A stretch of 5,870 nt of DNA, from assembly GCA_937969395.1 (NCBI GenBank), contig CALBVI010000066.1, forward strand, positions 1-5,870, written 5' to 3'. The DNA comes from an uncultured Spongiibacteraceae bacterium. Its GTDB lineage: Bacteria; Pseudomonadota; Gammaproteobacteria; Pseudomonadales; Dasaniaceae. The notes beneath the pieces are model-generated. The model made no database searches and was not told the DNA's origin. It saw only the letters and a program-made list of their open reading frames with translations. How positions within the stretch are numbered: position 1 is the first letter of the stretch; the number at the start of each line of letters is the position of its first letter. Position numbers and translations under genes: made by a program. Below, piece by piece: positions 1-5,828 of the stretch.

Positions 1-33
1 TAGAGCTTCAACTAATTCTTTTCGATTGCGCAT
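1..33 (-). CDS. 5' end of the next cassette gene (partial, hypothetical)
   Basis: This is the beginning of a minus-strand reading frame that starts with ATG at 33-31 and runs off the left edge, giving MRNRKELVEAL. It lies 10 bases past the R' core of attC1, where the gene of the next cassette is expected to start. No good Shine-Dalgarno sequence is visible; only an AAAAG run precedes the ATG. Another ATG at 44 closes after ten codons. Eleven residues are too few to assign a family, so the call rests on position and an open frame. Confidence 0.4.
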   Translation of the reverse strand, partial: MRNRKELVEAL

Positions 34-42
34 ACTTTTGCC

Positions 43-120
43 ATTTAACGCCGCAAACACCGGTGGCAAAACCAAAGCGAAGCGGCGGTTTTGACTTCCG
101 CGTGATTTGCTTTGTTAGGG
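43..120 (-). other. attC1 cassette recombination site
   Basis: In the cassette direction (minus strand) the site runs from R'' CCCTAAC (120-114) to R' GTTAAAT (49-43), where the integron integrase cuts after the G. The arms pair as GCAAACAC (53-60) with GTGATTTGC (102-110), leaving one extra base as attC hairpins usually have, and then as CAAAACC with GGTTTTG around a small loop near 74-86. It is the attC of the cassette carrying the 181-aa gene. Its central sequence differs from the GTCCAGCC-type sites further right. Confidence 0.85.
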
Positions 121-126
121 CTGACT

Positions 127-672
127 TCAAGACAAAGCATAAATTTTGAGGTTCGCATAAGAAGTGCAAATTGCAACCCATGAGTCCTGCACTTCGAGTT
201 CAATATGTTTTAATTTATCTTGAGCCTCATGCTTAGATATTTTTCCACGGTCCATGCTCTGTAGGAACCCAACAACAGCACTTGACTTGGACATTGTTCG
301 CCCATCTCTATTTGCGTAGTCCGGGGCTTGGAAAAGTCTCACAATTTGGGATGCAAATTTTATATATCGTTCGTCATCAATTTCTGCCGTCACTGCTTCT
401 GCGAATGTTTCGCACCTTCTTCGAACGTGCCACAACTGCTCTCTGTGTTTTTGAATTTCTGCAAGTGGCCCAAGCGTATCATTTATAGAAGGTTCATTTA
501 ATAGTTTATGTGCCTTTCTAAAAAGAAGAAAATAGTCCTCAATTAATCCATCTAAATCCTGGAATAAAGGGTCTACGAAATTATCGAAAAGCTGCTTTTT
601 ATTATGCTTTCTTTCTTTCAAAAAAGAGATAATTTTTTCCATCAGTTTTAAGAATAGATCAATTGATTCCAT
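127..672 (-). CDS. Hypothetical all-helical cassette protein, 181 aa
   Basis: I do not recognise this protein. It is 181 residues, rich in charged residues, with no signal peptide or convincing membrane segment, and looks mostly helical, so it is probably cytosolic. The N-terminus (about 1-60) is an amphipathic helix region with many Lys, Phe and Asp residues. The middle holds a basic patch HVRRRCE near residues 82-88. The start ATG at 672 is well supported by GAGGAA seven bases upstream. The gene ends with TGA six bases from attC1, as expected for a single-gene cassette. Its upstream attC (attC2) is interrupted by the IS1111-type element, so transcription from the array promoter would have to cross about 1.2 kb of opposing transposase sequence. 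A defence or toxin-related role is possible for a cassette gene, but nothing in the sequence shows it. Confidence 0.8.
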   Translation of the reverse strand: MESIDLFLKLMEKIISFLKERKHNKKQLFDNFVDPLFQDLDGLIEDYFLLFRKAHKLLNEPSINDTLGPLAEIQKHREQLWHVRRRCETFAEAVTAEIDDERYIKFASQIVRLFQAPDYANRDGRTMSKSSAVVGFLQSMDRGKISKHEAQDKLKHIELEVQDSWVAICTSYANLKIYALS

Positions 673-687
673 ATTGCTTCCTCAAGG

Positions 688-760
688 CCCTAACGCCGCG
701 ATAAAAGGCGAGCGTTAGCGAGTCCAGCCGCGCCTTTTGCGGCGATTTTTAATTGCCTTG
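688..760 (-). other. attC2, R' side, cut off by the IS1111-type element
   Basis: The site begins on the + strand with CCCTAAC (688-694, the R' core GTTAGGG on the minus strand), then GCCGCG, a terminal hairpin around 705-722, the GTCCAGCC motif shared with other sites of this array, GCGGCG and AATTGCCTTG. The conserved TTGTTA end is missing here because the insertion sequence begins at 761; it resumes at 1956. Rejoining 760 to 1956 gives ...GCCTTGTTATGT, a normal attC end with the same spacing (12 bases between GGCGA and TTGTTA) as attC6. The site belongs to the cassette of the 68-aa gene at 1978-2184. Confidence 0.8.
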
Positions 761-776
761 TATGGTTGTCCCTGTC
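761..776 (+). repeat. Left inverted repeat of the IS1111-type element
   Basis: TATGGTTGTCCCTGTC pairs with the right repeat: the first seven bases are an exact inverse match and the remainder matches with a two-base gap and a mismatch. In the IS1111 group such repeats lie a few bases inside the element ends, which fits the 4-base ambiguity at the junctions. Confidence 0.7.
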
Positions 777-794
777 TTATATTCACTCTTTAAA
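761..794 (+). promoter_or_regulatory. Possible promoter elements at the left end of the IS
   Basis: TATGGT (761-766) would serve as a -10 box only when the element's right end is joined to its left end (see 1932-1937). A second, weak candidate lies entirely inside the element: TTGTCC (766-771), 17 bases, TTTAAA (789-794), each four of six to consensus. Either would start transcription upstream of the predicted guide RNA and the transposase gene. Confidence 0.35.
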
Positions 795-816
795 TCCTTT
801 TCACCAACGGGTAAAT

Positions 817-1927
<1,111 letters not shown>

Positions 1928-1931
1928 ATAC

Positions 1932-1937
1932 TTGACG
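1932..1937 (+). promoter_or_regulatory. Outward -35 box at the IS right end (junction promoter half)
   Basis: TTGACG, five of six to the -35 consensus, faces out of the right end. In a circular intermediate it would lie 18 bases before TATGGT of the left end (17 before GTATGG), assembling a sigma-70-type promoter that reads into the guide RNA and transposase. In the present insertion it faces attC2 and the 68-aa gene's antisense strand, where no -10 box at proper spacing is evident. Confidence 0.5.
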
Positions 1938-1947
1938 GGGAACCATA
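1934..1947 (+). repeat. Right inverted repeat of the IS1111-type element
   Basis: GACGGGGAACCATA is the inverse partner of the left repeat at 761-776, exact over the inner AACCATA. Eight further bases, GTCACTTG, separate it from the attC2 remainder; part of these (CTTG) is shared with the target. Confidence 0.7.
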
Positions 1948-1951
1948 GTCA

Positions 1952-1961
1952 CTTGTTATGT
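1952..1961 (-). other. attC2, R'' side remnant
   Basis: CTTGTTATGT restores the conserved end (R'' core, ACATAAC on the minus strand) that is missing from the other half of attC2 at 688-760. The core lies 17 bases from the stop codon of the 68-aa gene, the normal position of an attC behind its cassette gene. Confidence 0.75.
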
Positions 1962-1977
1962 GTGGTTGGCACACTGC

Positions 1978-2184
1978 TCATTTTTGTTTGTAAACCTCTG
2001 GCACATCACCGTGCCCCTTGCCTTTATATTGTTCTATCCAGATTTGGCCGCAATTAGTGCACTTGAATGTTGTAACCCAATTTTTAAAATCAGTGGCTAC
2101 TTCTTCTAGGTTGGAATGCAGGCCTGGAATATCTTTTACCGCCATGCCGTCAAAGCGATCATTTAATTCTGTGCAGCAACTCAT
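1978..2184 (-). CDS. Hypothetical small CxxC cassette protein, 68 aa
   Basis: A short soluble protein without signal peptide. Residues 40-50 contain FKCTNCGQIWI, a CxxC knuckle (C42, C45) typical of one half of a zinc ribbon, and a further pair C3-C4 at the N-terminus could complete a metal site or form disulfides. The C-terminus is Lys/Gly rich (KGKGHGD). I do not recognise the family; small single-knuckle proteins of this look occur among cassette-encoded and immunity-type proteins, but that is only a resemblance. The start ATG at 2184 has a weak GAGA upstream. The gene sits alone between attC3 and attC2, both of which are interrupted by insertion sequences, so this cassette is probably immobile as a single unit. 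Confidence 0.7.
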   Translation of the reverse strand: MSCCTELNDRFDGMAVKDIPGLHSNLEEVATDFKNWVTTFKCTNCGQIWIEQYKGKGHGDVPEVYKQK

Positions 2185-2199
2185 TGCATTCTCAGTGAC

Positions 2200-2222
2200 A
2201 CATAACGCCTCAATAAAGGGCG
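2200..2222 (-). other. attC3, R' side, cut by the IS3-family element
   Basis: ACATAAC (2200-2206, R' core GTTATGT on the minus strand) is followed by GCCTCAATAAAGGGCG, then the IS3-family element begins. Joined to 3534 with one copy of the GCG duplication removed, it becomes a complete attC of about 70 bases that resembles attC6 along its length. The insertion is in the arm of the terminal hairpin, so all four recombination boxes are still present, only separated. Confidence 0.85.
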
Positions 2223-2247
2223 TGATCCCTCACCACTTTTGTGGACA
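2223..2247 (+). repeat. Terminal inverted repeat of the IS3-family element (orfB side)
   Basis: TGATCCCTCACCACTTTTG and six more bases match the inverse of 3506-3530 at 22 of 25 positions; mismatches are at positions 4, 18 and 19. The stop codon of orfB is 4 bases inside it. Confidence 0.93.
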
Positions 2248-2250
2248 CAT

Positions 2251-3105
2251 TTAAGCGCATAGCATTTCATAATTTGATGGTGATTGAAAGCTAAGCGAGG
2301 AATGTAATCGCTCGCGATTATAGAAATTAATAAACTCCATAATTTCCGCCACAGCTTCGTAACCATGATTGTAAATTTTACGCTGCACAGCCTCTGCTTT
2401 TAGTGTGTGGAAGTACGACTCCACAATAGCATTGTCCGTTGGTGTTGATCGCCGACTCATACTTCTCCGCATTCCTGCTACTAATAACAAATCCCTATAC
2501 TCATGAGCTGCATACTCAATGCCTTGATCCGAGTGAAATAAACAACCCTCTTCATAAGTCTCTTTTTGAAGAGCCGATTTAAGCGCGCTCTTGGTCAGTT
2601 CAGCATTACGTTTACTACTAAAAGACCAACCAATCACCTTACGGGTAAACAAATCAAGAACAACAGCGTGATATAACCAACCATGAGCCGTTTTTATGTA
2701 AGTAAAATCACCACCCCAATGTGTTCCAGACTTACTCGCCGGCGCTTCTTTTTTCAATAGATTTCCTGCTGATGAATAAAACTCATGCTGCCCCGGACGC
2801 CAAGCATATAAACCAACAGTAGAGGGCTTAATGTTCATTTCTCGCATCAAACGATTAATACGTCGTTTACTACAGCTGTAGCCTCTTTGAATCAATTCTT
2901 GATGCATGCGTTCTGCGCCATAACAGCGCCTAAAACCTTGATGAAGCTCTTTGATTAATCCCTTAAGTTTCTCATCATAACGTTGGTGTAAGCTCATTGG
3001 ACGGTTCTTCCACGCATAAAATCCGCTGGAGGAAACGCCATATAATTTACATGACGATCGAACATTGAGCGTGCCACGGTTCTTATCAATAAAATCAAAA
3101 ATTAT
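2251..3105 (-). CDS. IS3-family transposase OrfB, DDE integrase domain
   Basis: This is the catalytic half of the transposase, read from the frameshift site at 3105 (284 residues as the part added to OrfA, giving a fusion of about 408 residues). An internal ATG at 2997 could give a 248-aa product by itself. An HTH_21-like region (IKELHQGFRRCYGAERMHQE) comes first. The rve domain follows with the DDE triad: D97 in GGDFTYI, D157 in HSDQG and E193 in NAIVESYFHTLKAE, numbered from the ATG at 2997. There are 35 residues between the second D and E, and a lysine seven residues after E, as expected for IS3. The C-terminal FINFYNRERLHSSL motif is typical of the family. No disruption is seen. Confidence 0.93.
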   Translation of the reverse strand: MIFDFIDKNRGTLNVRSSCKLYGVSSSGFYAWKNRPMSLHQRYDEKLKGLIKELHQGFRRCYGAERMHQELIQRGYSCSKRRINRLMREMNIKPSTVGLYAWRPGQHEFYSSAGNLLKKEAPASKSGTHWGGDFTYIKTAHGWLYHAVVLDLFTRKVIGWSFSSKRNAELTKSALKSALQKETYEEGCLFHSDQGIEYAAHEYRDLLLVAGMRRSMSRRSTPTDNAIVESYFHTLKAEAVQRKIYNHGYEAVAEIMEFINFYNRERLHSSLSFQSPSNYEMLCA

Positions 3106-3476
3106 TTTTTTGTTTTTTGTGCTAAGAACCGCTCCGCCTTTTTTAGTAAATCAAGCTCCTCTGTTCGGTTTTCCAAAGCACGCTCAAGCTGCTTAATTTT
3201 CTTCTGAGCTTTTTTGAGTCCGTCTTCTTTCGCGGCCATAGGATCAGCCTGACTAGCCCGACGTTTAGATGATATTTTTTTGAGTTTCATATGCTTGTTG
3301 ACCTTCAGCTCACCGTTTTTATGTTCCATCCGCCAACGGTAAAGCATGACGGGGTGAATGCCCAGGGATTCAGCTATATCTTTGGCCATAACGTTAGGGT
3401 TATTGGCTAACCTAACGGCCTGGAGTTTATATTCGAGGGTGTATCGATCGTAATAACGCTTCTTTGTTTGTCCCAT
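3102..3476 (-). CDS. IS3-family transposase OrfA, DNA-binding subunit, 124 aa
   Basis: The protein binds the terminal repeats and, when fused to OrfB by frameshifting, forms the active transposase. Residues 10-50 form the helix-turn-helix (YTLEYKLQAVRL..., then DIAESLGIHPVMLYRWR). A basic linker KLKKISSKRR follows. The C-terminus (about 83-118) is a leucine-zipper-like coiled coil (LKKAQKKIKQLERAL, LDLLKKAERFL) used for dimerisation. The start ATG at 3476 has a good GAGG six bases upstream (3483-3486). It is somewhat longer than the roughly 100 residues common for IS3 OrfA because of the basic linker. The stop codon TAA directly follows the A7 slippery run. Confidence 0.93.
   Translation of the reverse strand: MGQTKKRYYDRYTLEYKLQAVRLANNPNVMAKDIAESLGIHPVMLYRWRMEHKNGELKVNKHMKLKKISSKRRASQADPMAAKEDGLKKAQKKIKQLERALENRTEELDLLKKAERFLAQKTKK
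3105..3111 (-). promoter_or_regulatory. Programmed -1 frameshift site (A7)
   Basis: On the coding strand A AAA AAA immediately precedes the orfA stop TAA. A -1 slip here continues as IIFDFIDKN in the orfB frame, which stays open to 2251. A second run of six A residues (3113-3118) lies just before it. This is the usual IS3-family mechanism for making the OrfAB fusion at a fixed low ratio. Confidence 0.85.
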
Positions 3477-3505
3477 GGGGAGCCTCTTTAATTAACAGAA
3501 TGAAC

Positions 3506-3530
3506 TGTCCATTAAAGTGGTGAGGGTTCA
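3506..3530 (+). repeat. Terminal inverted repeat of the IS3-family element (orfA side)
   Basis: This is the inverse partner of 2223-2247. It ends in GGTGAGGGTTCA, followed by the GCG target duplication at 3531-3533. The orfA start is 29 bases inside it. Confidence 0.93.
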
Positions 3531-3581
3531 GCGCGCGTTAGCGCGTCCAGCCGAAGGCGAACTTTGATTGATTTGTTAGGT
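3531..3581 (-). other. attC3, R'' side
   Basis: The remainder of attC3 starts with the second GCG of the target duplication. It continues CGCGTTAGCGCG (terminal hairpin), GTCCAGCCGAAGGCG and ends in TTGTTAGGT (R'' core). The last 34 bases up to TTGTTA (3545-3578) differ from attC6 (4900-4933) at a single position. The segment also encodes the last 13 residues of the 137-aa protein. Confidence 0.88.
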
Positions 3582-3951
3582 GATAGATTACTGGTATGTG
3601 CACAACAATTATAAGAATAGCCAAAACAACATCACCGTGGTTAATTGAGTTTAATATTGATACATCTAGGTTAACTAACCATAAAATAAAGTACAGCCAT
3701 CCTAAATTTATAAAGTAAAACCATTTAGTTCCGGTTCTTCTTACTGAGTAAAATATTAAAGATAGCAAAAAAGAGCCAAAACCGAGCATTGTCAATATAG
3801 AGCTTTCGTCACTACCAGAGCTTACCAATTCATTGCTATACCAAACAGAGCCATCTTTGTGCAGTCCAATAATTAAACCACCAAGTGCAAAATGAGCGTA
3901 AGCAAACAGCAAAACTAATATAGAAACACCAATTGCTACGACTCGAAACAT
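3538..3951 (-). CDS. Hypothetical four-helix membrane protein, 137 aa
   Basis: I recognise no family. The sequence predicts an inner-membrane protein with four hydrophobic segments, about residues 5-29, 52-70, 77-94 and 107-125. The first loop (30-50) is polar (HKDGSVWYSNELVSSGSDE) and the second short loop is basic (RRTGTK), which by the positive-inside rule places that loop in the cytoplasm. AGGTG six bases before the ATG at 3951 supports the start; this ribosome site lies within attC4's R' end. No stop codon occurs before attC3, so residues 125-137 (LTNQSKFAFGWTR) are translated attC sequence and the stop TAA lies eight bases from the IS3-family element. The tail would therefore change when the cassette moves. 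Solitary small membrane proteins of this kind are frequent in integron arrays; their roles are mostly unknown. Confidence 0.75.
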   Translation of the reverse strand: MFRVVAIGVSILVLLFAYAHFALGGLIIGLHKDGSVWYSNELVSSGSDESSILTMLGFGSFLLSLIFYSVRRTGTKWFYFINLGWLYFILWLVNLDVSILNSINHGDVVLAILIIVVHIPVIYHLTNQSKFAFGWTR

Positions 3952-3957
3952 TAATTC

Positions 3958-4017
3958 ACCTAACGCAGAGCACAGCGGCAGCCGTAAGGCTGTCGCGACT
4001 GGTGCGTTTTGTTATGC
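3958..4017 (-). other. attC4 cassette recombination site
   Basis: This is the shortest site in the window, about 60 bases, from R' ACCTAAC (3958-3964 on +) to R'' GTTATGC (4011-4017). The arms pair as GCAGAGCAC with the GGTGC side, then CGGCAGCC with GGCTGTCG around the loop GTAA. It lacks the GTCCAGCC motif of its neighbours, so it is of different origin. It belongs to the cassette of the 118-aa secreted protein. Confidence 0.88.
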
Positions 4018-4374
4018 CTATACCTCACAGTCATCTAAGCCTCGCAGATATGAAGGGTATAGCTCAAGAAAGTTCTGTGATTTACGTGAGCTATCTGCTT
4101 GTATAAAGGCTACAAATCCCTTCGCTAGCTCTTCTTCTGAAAGATTACTACAAAGCGTGGGGGATTTATTAAATTCCAGTGCTTGAGTTAAGGCACCAAC
4201 TTGATAACTTAGCATTGTGATATAGCATACCTCCTGCTCAGTGTTTCCTGGATAAGCCGTGCTCTTACCGGTGCACATTTCTATCCAGTGTTCGCCTGTC
4301 CCCATTGAAAAAGCAGTGGCGAAAGAGCCAGTGGAAAGGAACATTAGTGTCAAAGTTAAAGCTATATTTCTCAT
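4018..4374 (-). CDS. Secreted four-cysteine protein, Rap1a/Tai immunity-like, 118 aa
   Basis: An N-terminal signal peptide (residues 1 to about 21, MRNIALTLTLMFLSTGSFATA) sends the protein to the periplasm. The mature part has exactly four cysteines (C34, C50, C75, C116), suggesting two disulfides, with the order GEHWIEMC, then EVCYITMLSYQVGAL, then LCSNLSEEELAKGFVAFI, then a final DDC. This layout, a short helical periplasmic domain with a Cys near each helix start and an ELAKGFVAFI-type helix before a last Cys, resembles the Rap1a/Tai family, which protects Serratia from type VI secretion amidase effectors. The resemblance is from motif layout only. The frame is open upstream to 4488, but that part is translated attC5. 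The ATG at 4374 has AGGA five bases upstream and is directly followed by the signal peptide, so it is the true start. The stop TAG abuts attC4. Confidence 0.72.
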   Translation of the reverse strand: MRNIALTLTLMFLSTGSFATAFSMGTGEHWIEMCTGKSTAYPGNTEQEVCYITMLSYQVGALTQALEFNKSPTLCSNLSEEELAKGFVAFIQADSSRKSQNFLELYPSYLRGLDDCEV

Positions 4375-4387
4375 GTTTTCCTTTGGG

Positions 4388-4474
4388 GTATAACGCCTAG
4401 TGAATGGGCAGCATGTGGCGAAGCCACGCTTTATGCTGTCCAGCCGCAGGCGATCATTGCACGTTTTGTTAAGT
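4388..4474 (-). other. attC5 cassette recombination site
   Basis: Bounds are R' GTATAAC (4388-4394 on +) and R'' GTTAAGT (4468-4474). The arms GTGAATG (4401-4407) and CATTGCAC (4456-4463) pair with one unpaired G. The terminal stem is GGCAGCATGTGGC with its mate around CGAAG, followed by GTCCAGCCGCAGGCG. It is close to attC7 in sequence. It belongs to the cassette of the 127-aa membrane protein. Confidence 0.9.
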
Positions 4475-4852
4475 GTTTTCTTGCGCATGACTACCTACTT
4501 GCTTCTGAATTATAACGAACAGTGCCACTGTTGCAGATAGCCTAAACATAAGCGAATAATAAAATTGTGAATTAATACTGGTGACGGATGAAATACCAAA
4601 CTCAATGATGGGGTGATATAACCCAGCAACGAGATAAATTATGCAAGATAACGCAAGTGCGGGTATTGCGACAAATTTCCTTTGGATAGCTAGGATGCCG
4701 CCAGCGATAAACAGAAGAGCAAAGCTAAAACTCAGAATGACATCTAGTAGAAGTGCATTACCGTTGGGCATGATAACCATGAAATACCCGACGATAGTGA
4801 TCGCCCCGTAAAGGATACATAGTGTAGCAATGAGATTTCTGATGATATCCAT
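4469..4852 (-). CDS. Hypothetical four-helix membrane protein, 127 aa
   Basis: No family is recognised. Four hydrophobic segments (about residues 7-28, 35-55, 60-79 and 98-116) indicate an inner-membrane protein with very short loops. The loop between helices two and three is basic (QRKF), and the hydrophilic tail QKQVGSHAQENT is likely cytoplasmic. The start is uncertain: ATG at 4852 is used here, and a GTG two codons upstream at 4858 is also in frame. Neither has a clear ribosome site because attC6 begins immediately upstream. The stop codon TAA is made by the conserved TAAC of attC5's R'' core. This protein and the 137-aa protein share size and topology but I see no clear sequence similarity between them. 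Confidence 0.75.
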   Translation of the reverse strand: MDIIRNLIATLCILYGAITIVGYFMVIMPNGNALLLDVILSFSFALLFIAGGILAIQRKFVAIPALALSCIIYLVAGLYHPIIEFGISSVTSINSQFYYSLMFRLSATVALFVIIQKQVGSHAQENT

Positions 4853-4856
4853 ATAC

Positions 4857-4936
4857 ACTTAACGCCTTAAGAAAGGGCAGACAAACCGAAGGTTTGGCTG
4901 TCCAGCCGAAGGCGAACTTTGATTAATTTGTTATAA
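4857..4936 (-). other. attC6 cassette recombination site
   Basis: Bounds are R' ACTTAAC (4857-4863 on +) and R'' GTTATAA (4930-4936). A long terminal stem GGCAGACAAACC with GGTTTGGCTGTCC closes on the loop GAA. AGCCGAAGGCGAACTTTG follows. The R''-side half is nearly identical to attC3. It belongs to the cassette of the 105-aa zinc-ribbon protein. Confidence 0.9.
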
Positions 4937-5248
4937 GTTTTCGCCACGTATCTTTGCTCGGAGTGCCCTTACCCCCACGGGCTTTAATGCACAGTACTTA
5001 GCAAACAAAATGTCGCCAGCAAATGGAGATATGACAAGTATTACTCCAAATACGATCCAGCTTTTAACATACAGGCCTAATATGACGGCTAATATGGGAA
5101 TTAAAGCACCAGCAAACGTCACCAAATTTTTTGTCAGCGATGTATATTCATACTGATAAAAACATTTCTCACAATGCATTCTGTTACTAAAAGACAGCAT
5201 CCTGACTTTTACAGAAACCTCATTACATTTTGGACACTTTCTCATCAT
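4931..5248 (-). CDS. Zinc-ribbon membrane protein, 105 aa, function unknown
   Basis: Residues 5-29 form a zinc ribbon: KCPKCNE (C5, C8) and HCEKCF (C26, C29), 17 residues apart, with a basic segment between. Two hydrophobic helices follow at about 42-60 and 64-83, then a basic tail (KPVGVRALRAKIRGENL). The N-terminal ribbon and basic tail would both lie in the cytoplasm with a helical hairpin in the inner membrane. Proteins of this build occur as solitary genes and may bind metal, nucleic acid or a partner at the membrane; I cannot assign a role. Two adjacent ATG codons (5248 and 5245) are possible starts; the ribosome site is weak (TAAG) because attC7 begins just upstream. The stop TAA is supplied by the R'' core of attC6. 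Confidence 0.78.
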   Translation of the reverse strand: MMRKCPKCNEVSVKVRMLSFSNRMHCEKCFYQYEYTSLTKNLVTFAGALIPILAVILGLYVKSWIVFGVILVISPFAGDILFAKYCALKPVGVRALRAKIRGENL

Positions 5249-5251
5249 GAC

Positions 5252-5344
5252 TTATAACGCTTAGTGAATGGGCCGCGTTGCTGCGAAGCAGCGCTTTTAG
5301 CGGTCCAGCCAGCTTGCTGGCGTGCATTGCACGTATTGTTATGA
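5252..5344 (-). other. attC7 cassette recombination site
   Basis: The longest site here, about 93 bases, from R' TTATAAC (5252-5258 on +) to R'' GTTATGA (5338-5344). The outer arms GTGAATG and CATTGCAC are the same as in attC5. It has two hairpins: CGCTGCTTCGCAGC-like around 5276-5293, and GCCAGCTTGCTGGC (5308-5321), where attC5 has only GCCGCAGGC. It belongs to the cassette of the 156-aa lipoprotein. Confidence 0.9.
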
Positions 5345-5809
5345 GTCATGGACTATCCGTACACTCATAGGCTGGAACAACCGATTACTGTCTAATAGTT
5401 GCCATTTCTCTCCGATCTTTATCCAGTGACTCTGGATTCCCTTTTCAGTATATTTTCTACTTAGCTTATTTTTGAAAGCGGGGGCGTACACTGAGCTTTC
5501 ATCTAAATCAGCCTGAATTGTGAAATCAGCAGTAATAAACGCCGAATTATCAGTTATTTTAGCATCTATTATTTCATAGCTTAGAAGACTAAAACCGCTC
5601 GAGTACTTCACCATCTCACGCTTAAAGGCTTCGAGAGGAACAGTATTTTTAAACTCCTTCCTTCTGTATTGATACAGTGCTGCCCAGTCTTCGTTTTTTT
5701 CACTATCGTAATACTGCTCTACGTCACGGCCAAGTTGATCTGGTAGCGAGATCTCATTGCTACACCCGAAAAGCAATACTGGGATTATTAATATAATTAG
5801 TCGATACAT
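5339..5809 (-). CDS. Predicted lipoprotein with NTF2-like domain, 156 aa
   Basis: The N-terminus MYRLIILIIPVLLFGC is a lipoprotein signal with lipobox LFGC (C16 would be lipidated). S17 at +2 and N18 at +3 suggest passage to the outer membrane rather than retention. The mature part begins with a helix DVEQYYDSEKNEDWAALYQY, then EAFKREMVKY, then alternating strands (YEIIDAKI, SAFITADFTI, SHWIKIGEKWQLLD). This helix-then-sheet order ending in W.....WQLLD is typical of NTF2-like/SnoaL folds, which in lipoproteins often serve binding roles; I judge this from pattern only. The frame is open upstream to 5860, but those residues are translated attC8, and the ATG at 5809 directly precedes the signal peptide. 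The ribosome site is weak. The stop TAA comes from attC7's R'' core. Confidence 0.82.
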   Translation of the reverse strand: MYRLIILIIPVLLFGCSNEISLPDQLGRDVEQYYDSEKNEDWAALYQYRRKEFKNTVPLEAFKREMVKYSSGFSLLSYEIIDAKITDNSAFITADFTIQADLDESSVYAPAFKNKLSRKYTEKGIQSHWIKIGEKWQLLDSNRLFQPMSVRIVHDS

Positions 5810-5828
5810 TACTTGCTTACTCGAAGAC

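Larger units (their letters stand above)
2223..3530 (-). mobile_element. IS3-family insertion sequence, 1308 bp, complete, inserted in attC3
   Basis: The element has 25-bp terminal inverted repeats with three mismatches, begins with TG and ends with CA, and is flanked by a 3-bp target duplication GCG (2220-2222 and 3531-3533). It carries orfA and orfB on the minus strand, joined by an A7 slippery site. These are standard features of the IS3 family. Both frames are open and the catalytic residues are present, so it looks intact and recently inserted. It lies in the same direction as the cassette genes and separates the 68-aa gene from the upstream cassettes. Confidence 0.95.

Noticed and set aside
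282..488. A 68-codon plus-strand reading frame.
   Set aside because: It is antisense to the well-supported 181-aa gene, with no ribosome site and no recognisable protein features.
774..810. Minus-strand promoter out of the IS toward the 181-aa gene (TTGGTG with TATAAG).
   Set aside because: The spacing is about 20 bases and the -35 box matches poorly, so it is too weak to report as a feature.
2018..2254. A 78-codon plus-strand reading frame.
   Set aside because: It is antisense to the 68-aa cassette gene and runs across attC3 into the end of the IS3-family element, so it cannot be an ancestral gene.
2181..2366. A 61-codon minus-strand reading frame spanning attC3 and the IS3-family end.
   Set aside because: It overlaps orfB in another frame and exists only because of the insertion.
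4375..4488. 38 extra N-terminal residues on the 118-aa secreted protein (start at 4488).
   Set aside because: They are translated attC5. The internal ATG at 4374 has its own ribosome site and is followed at once by a signal peptide.
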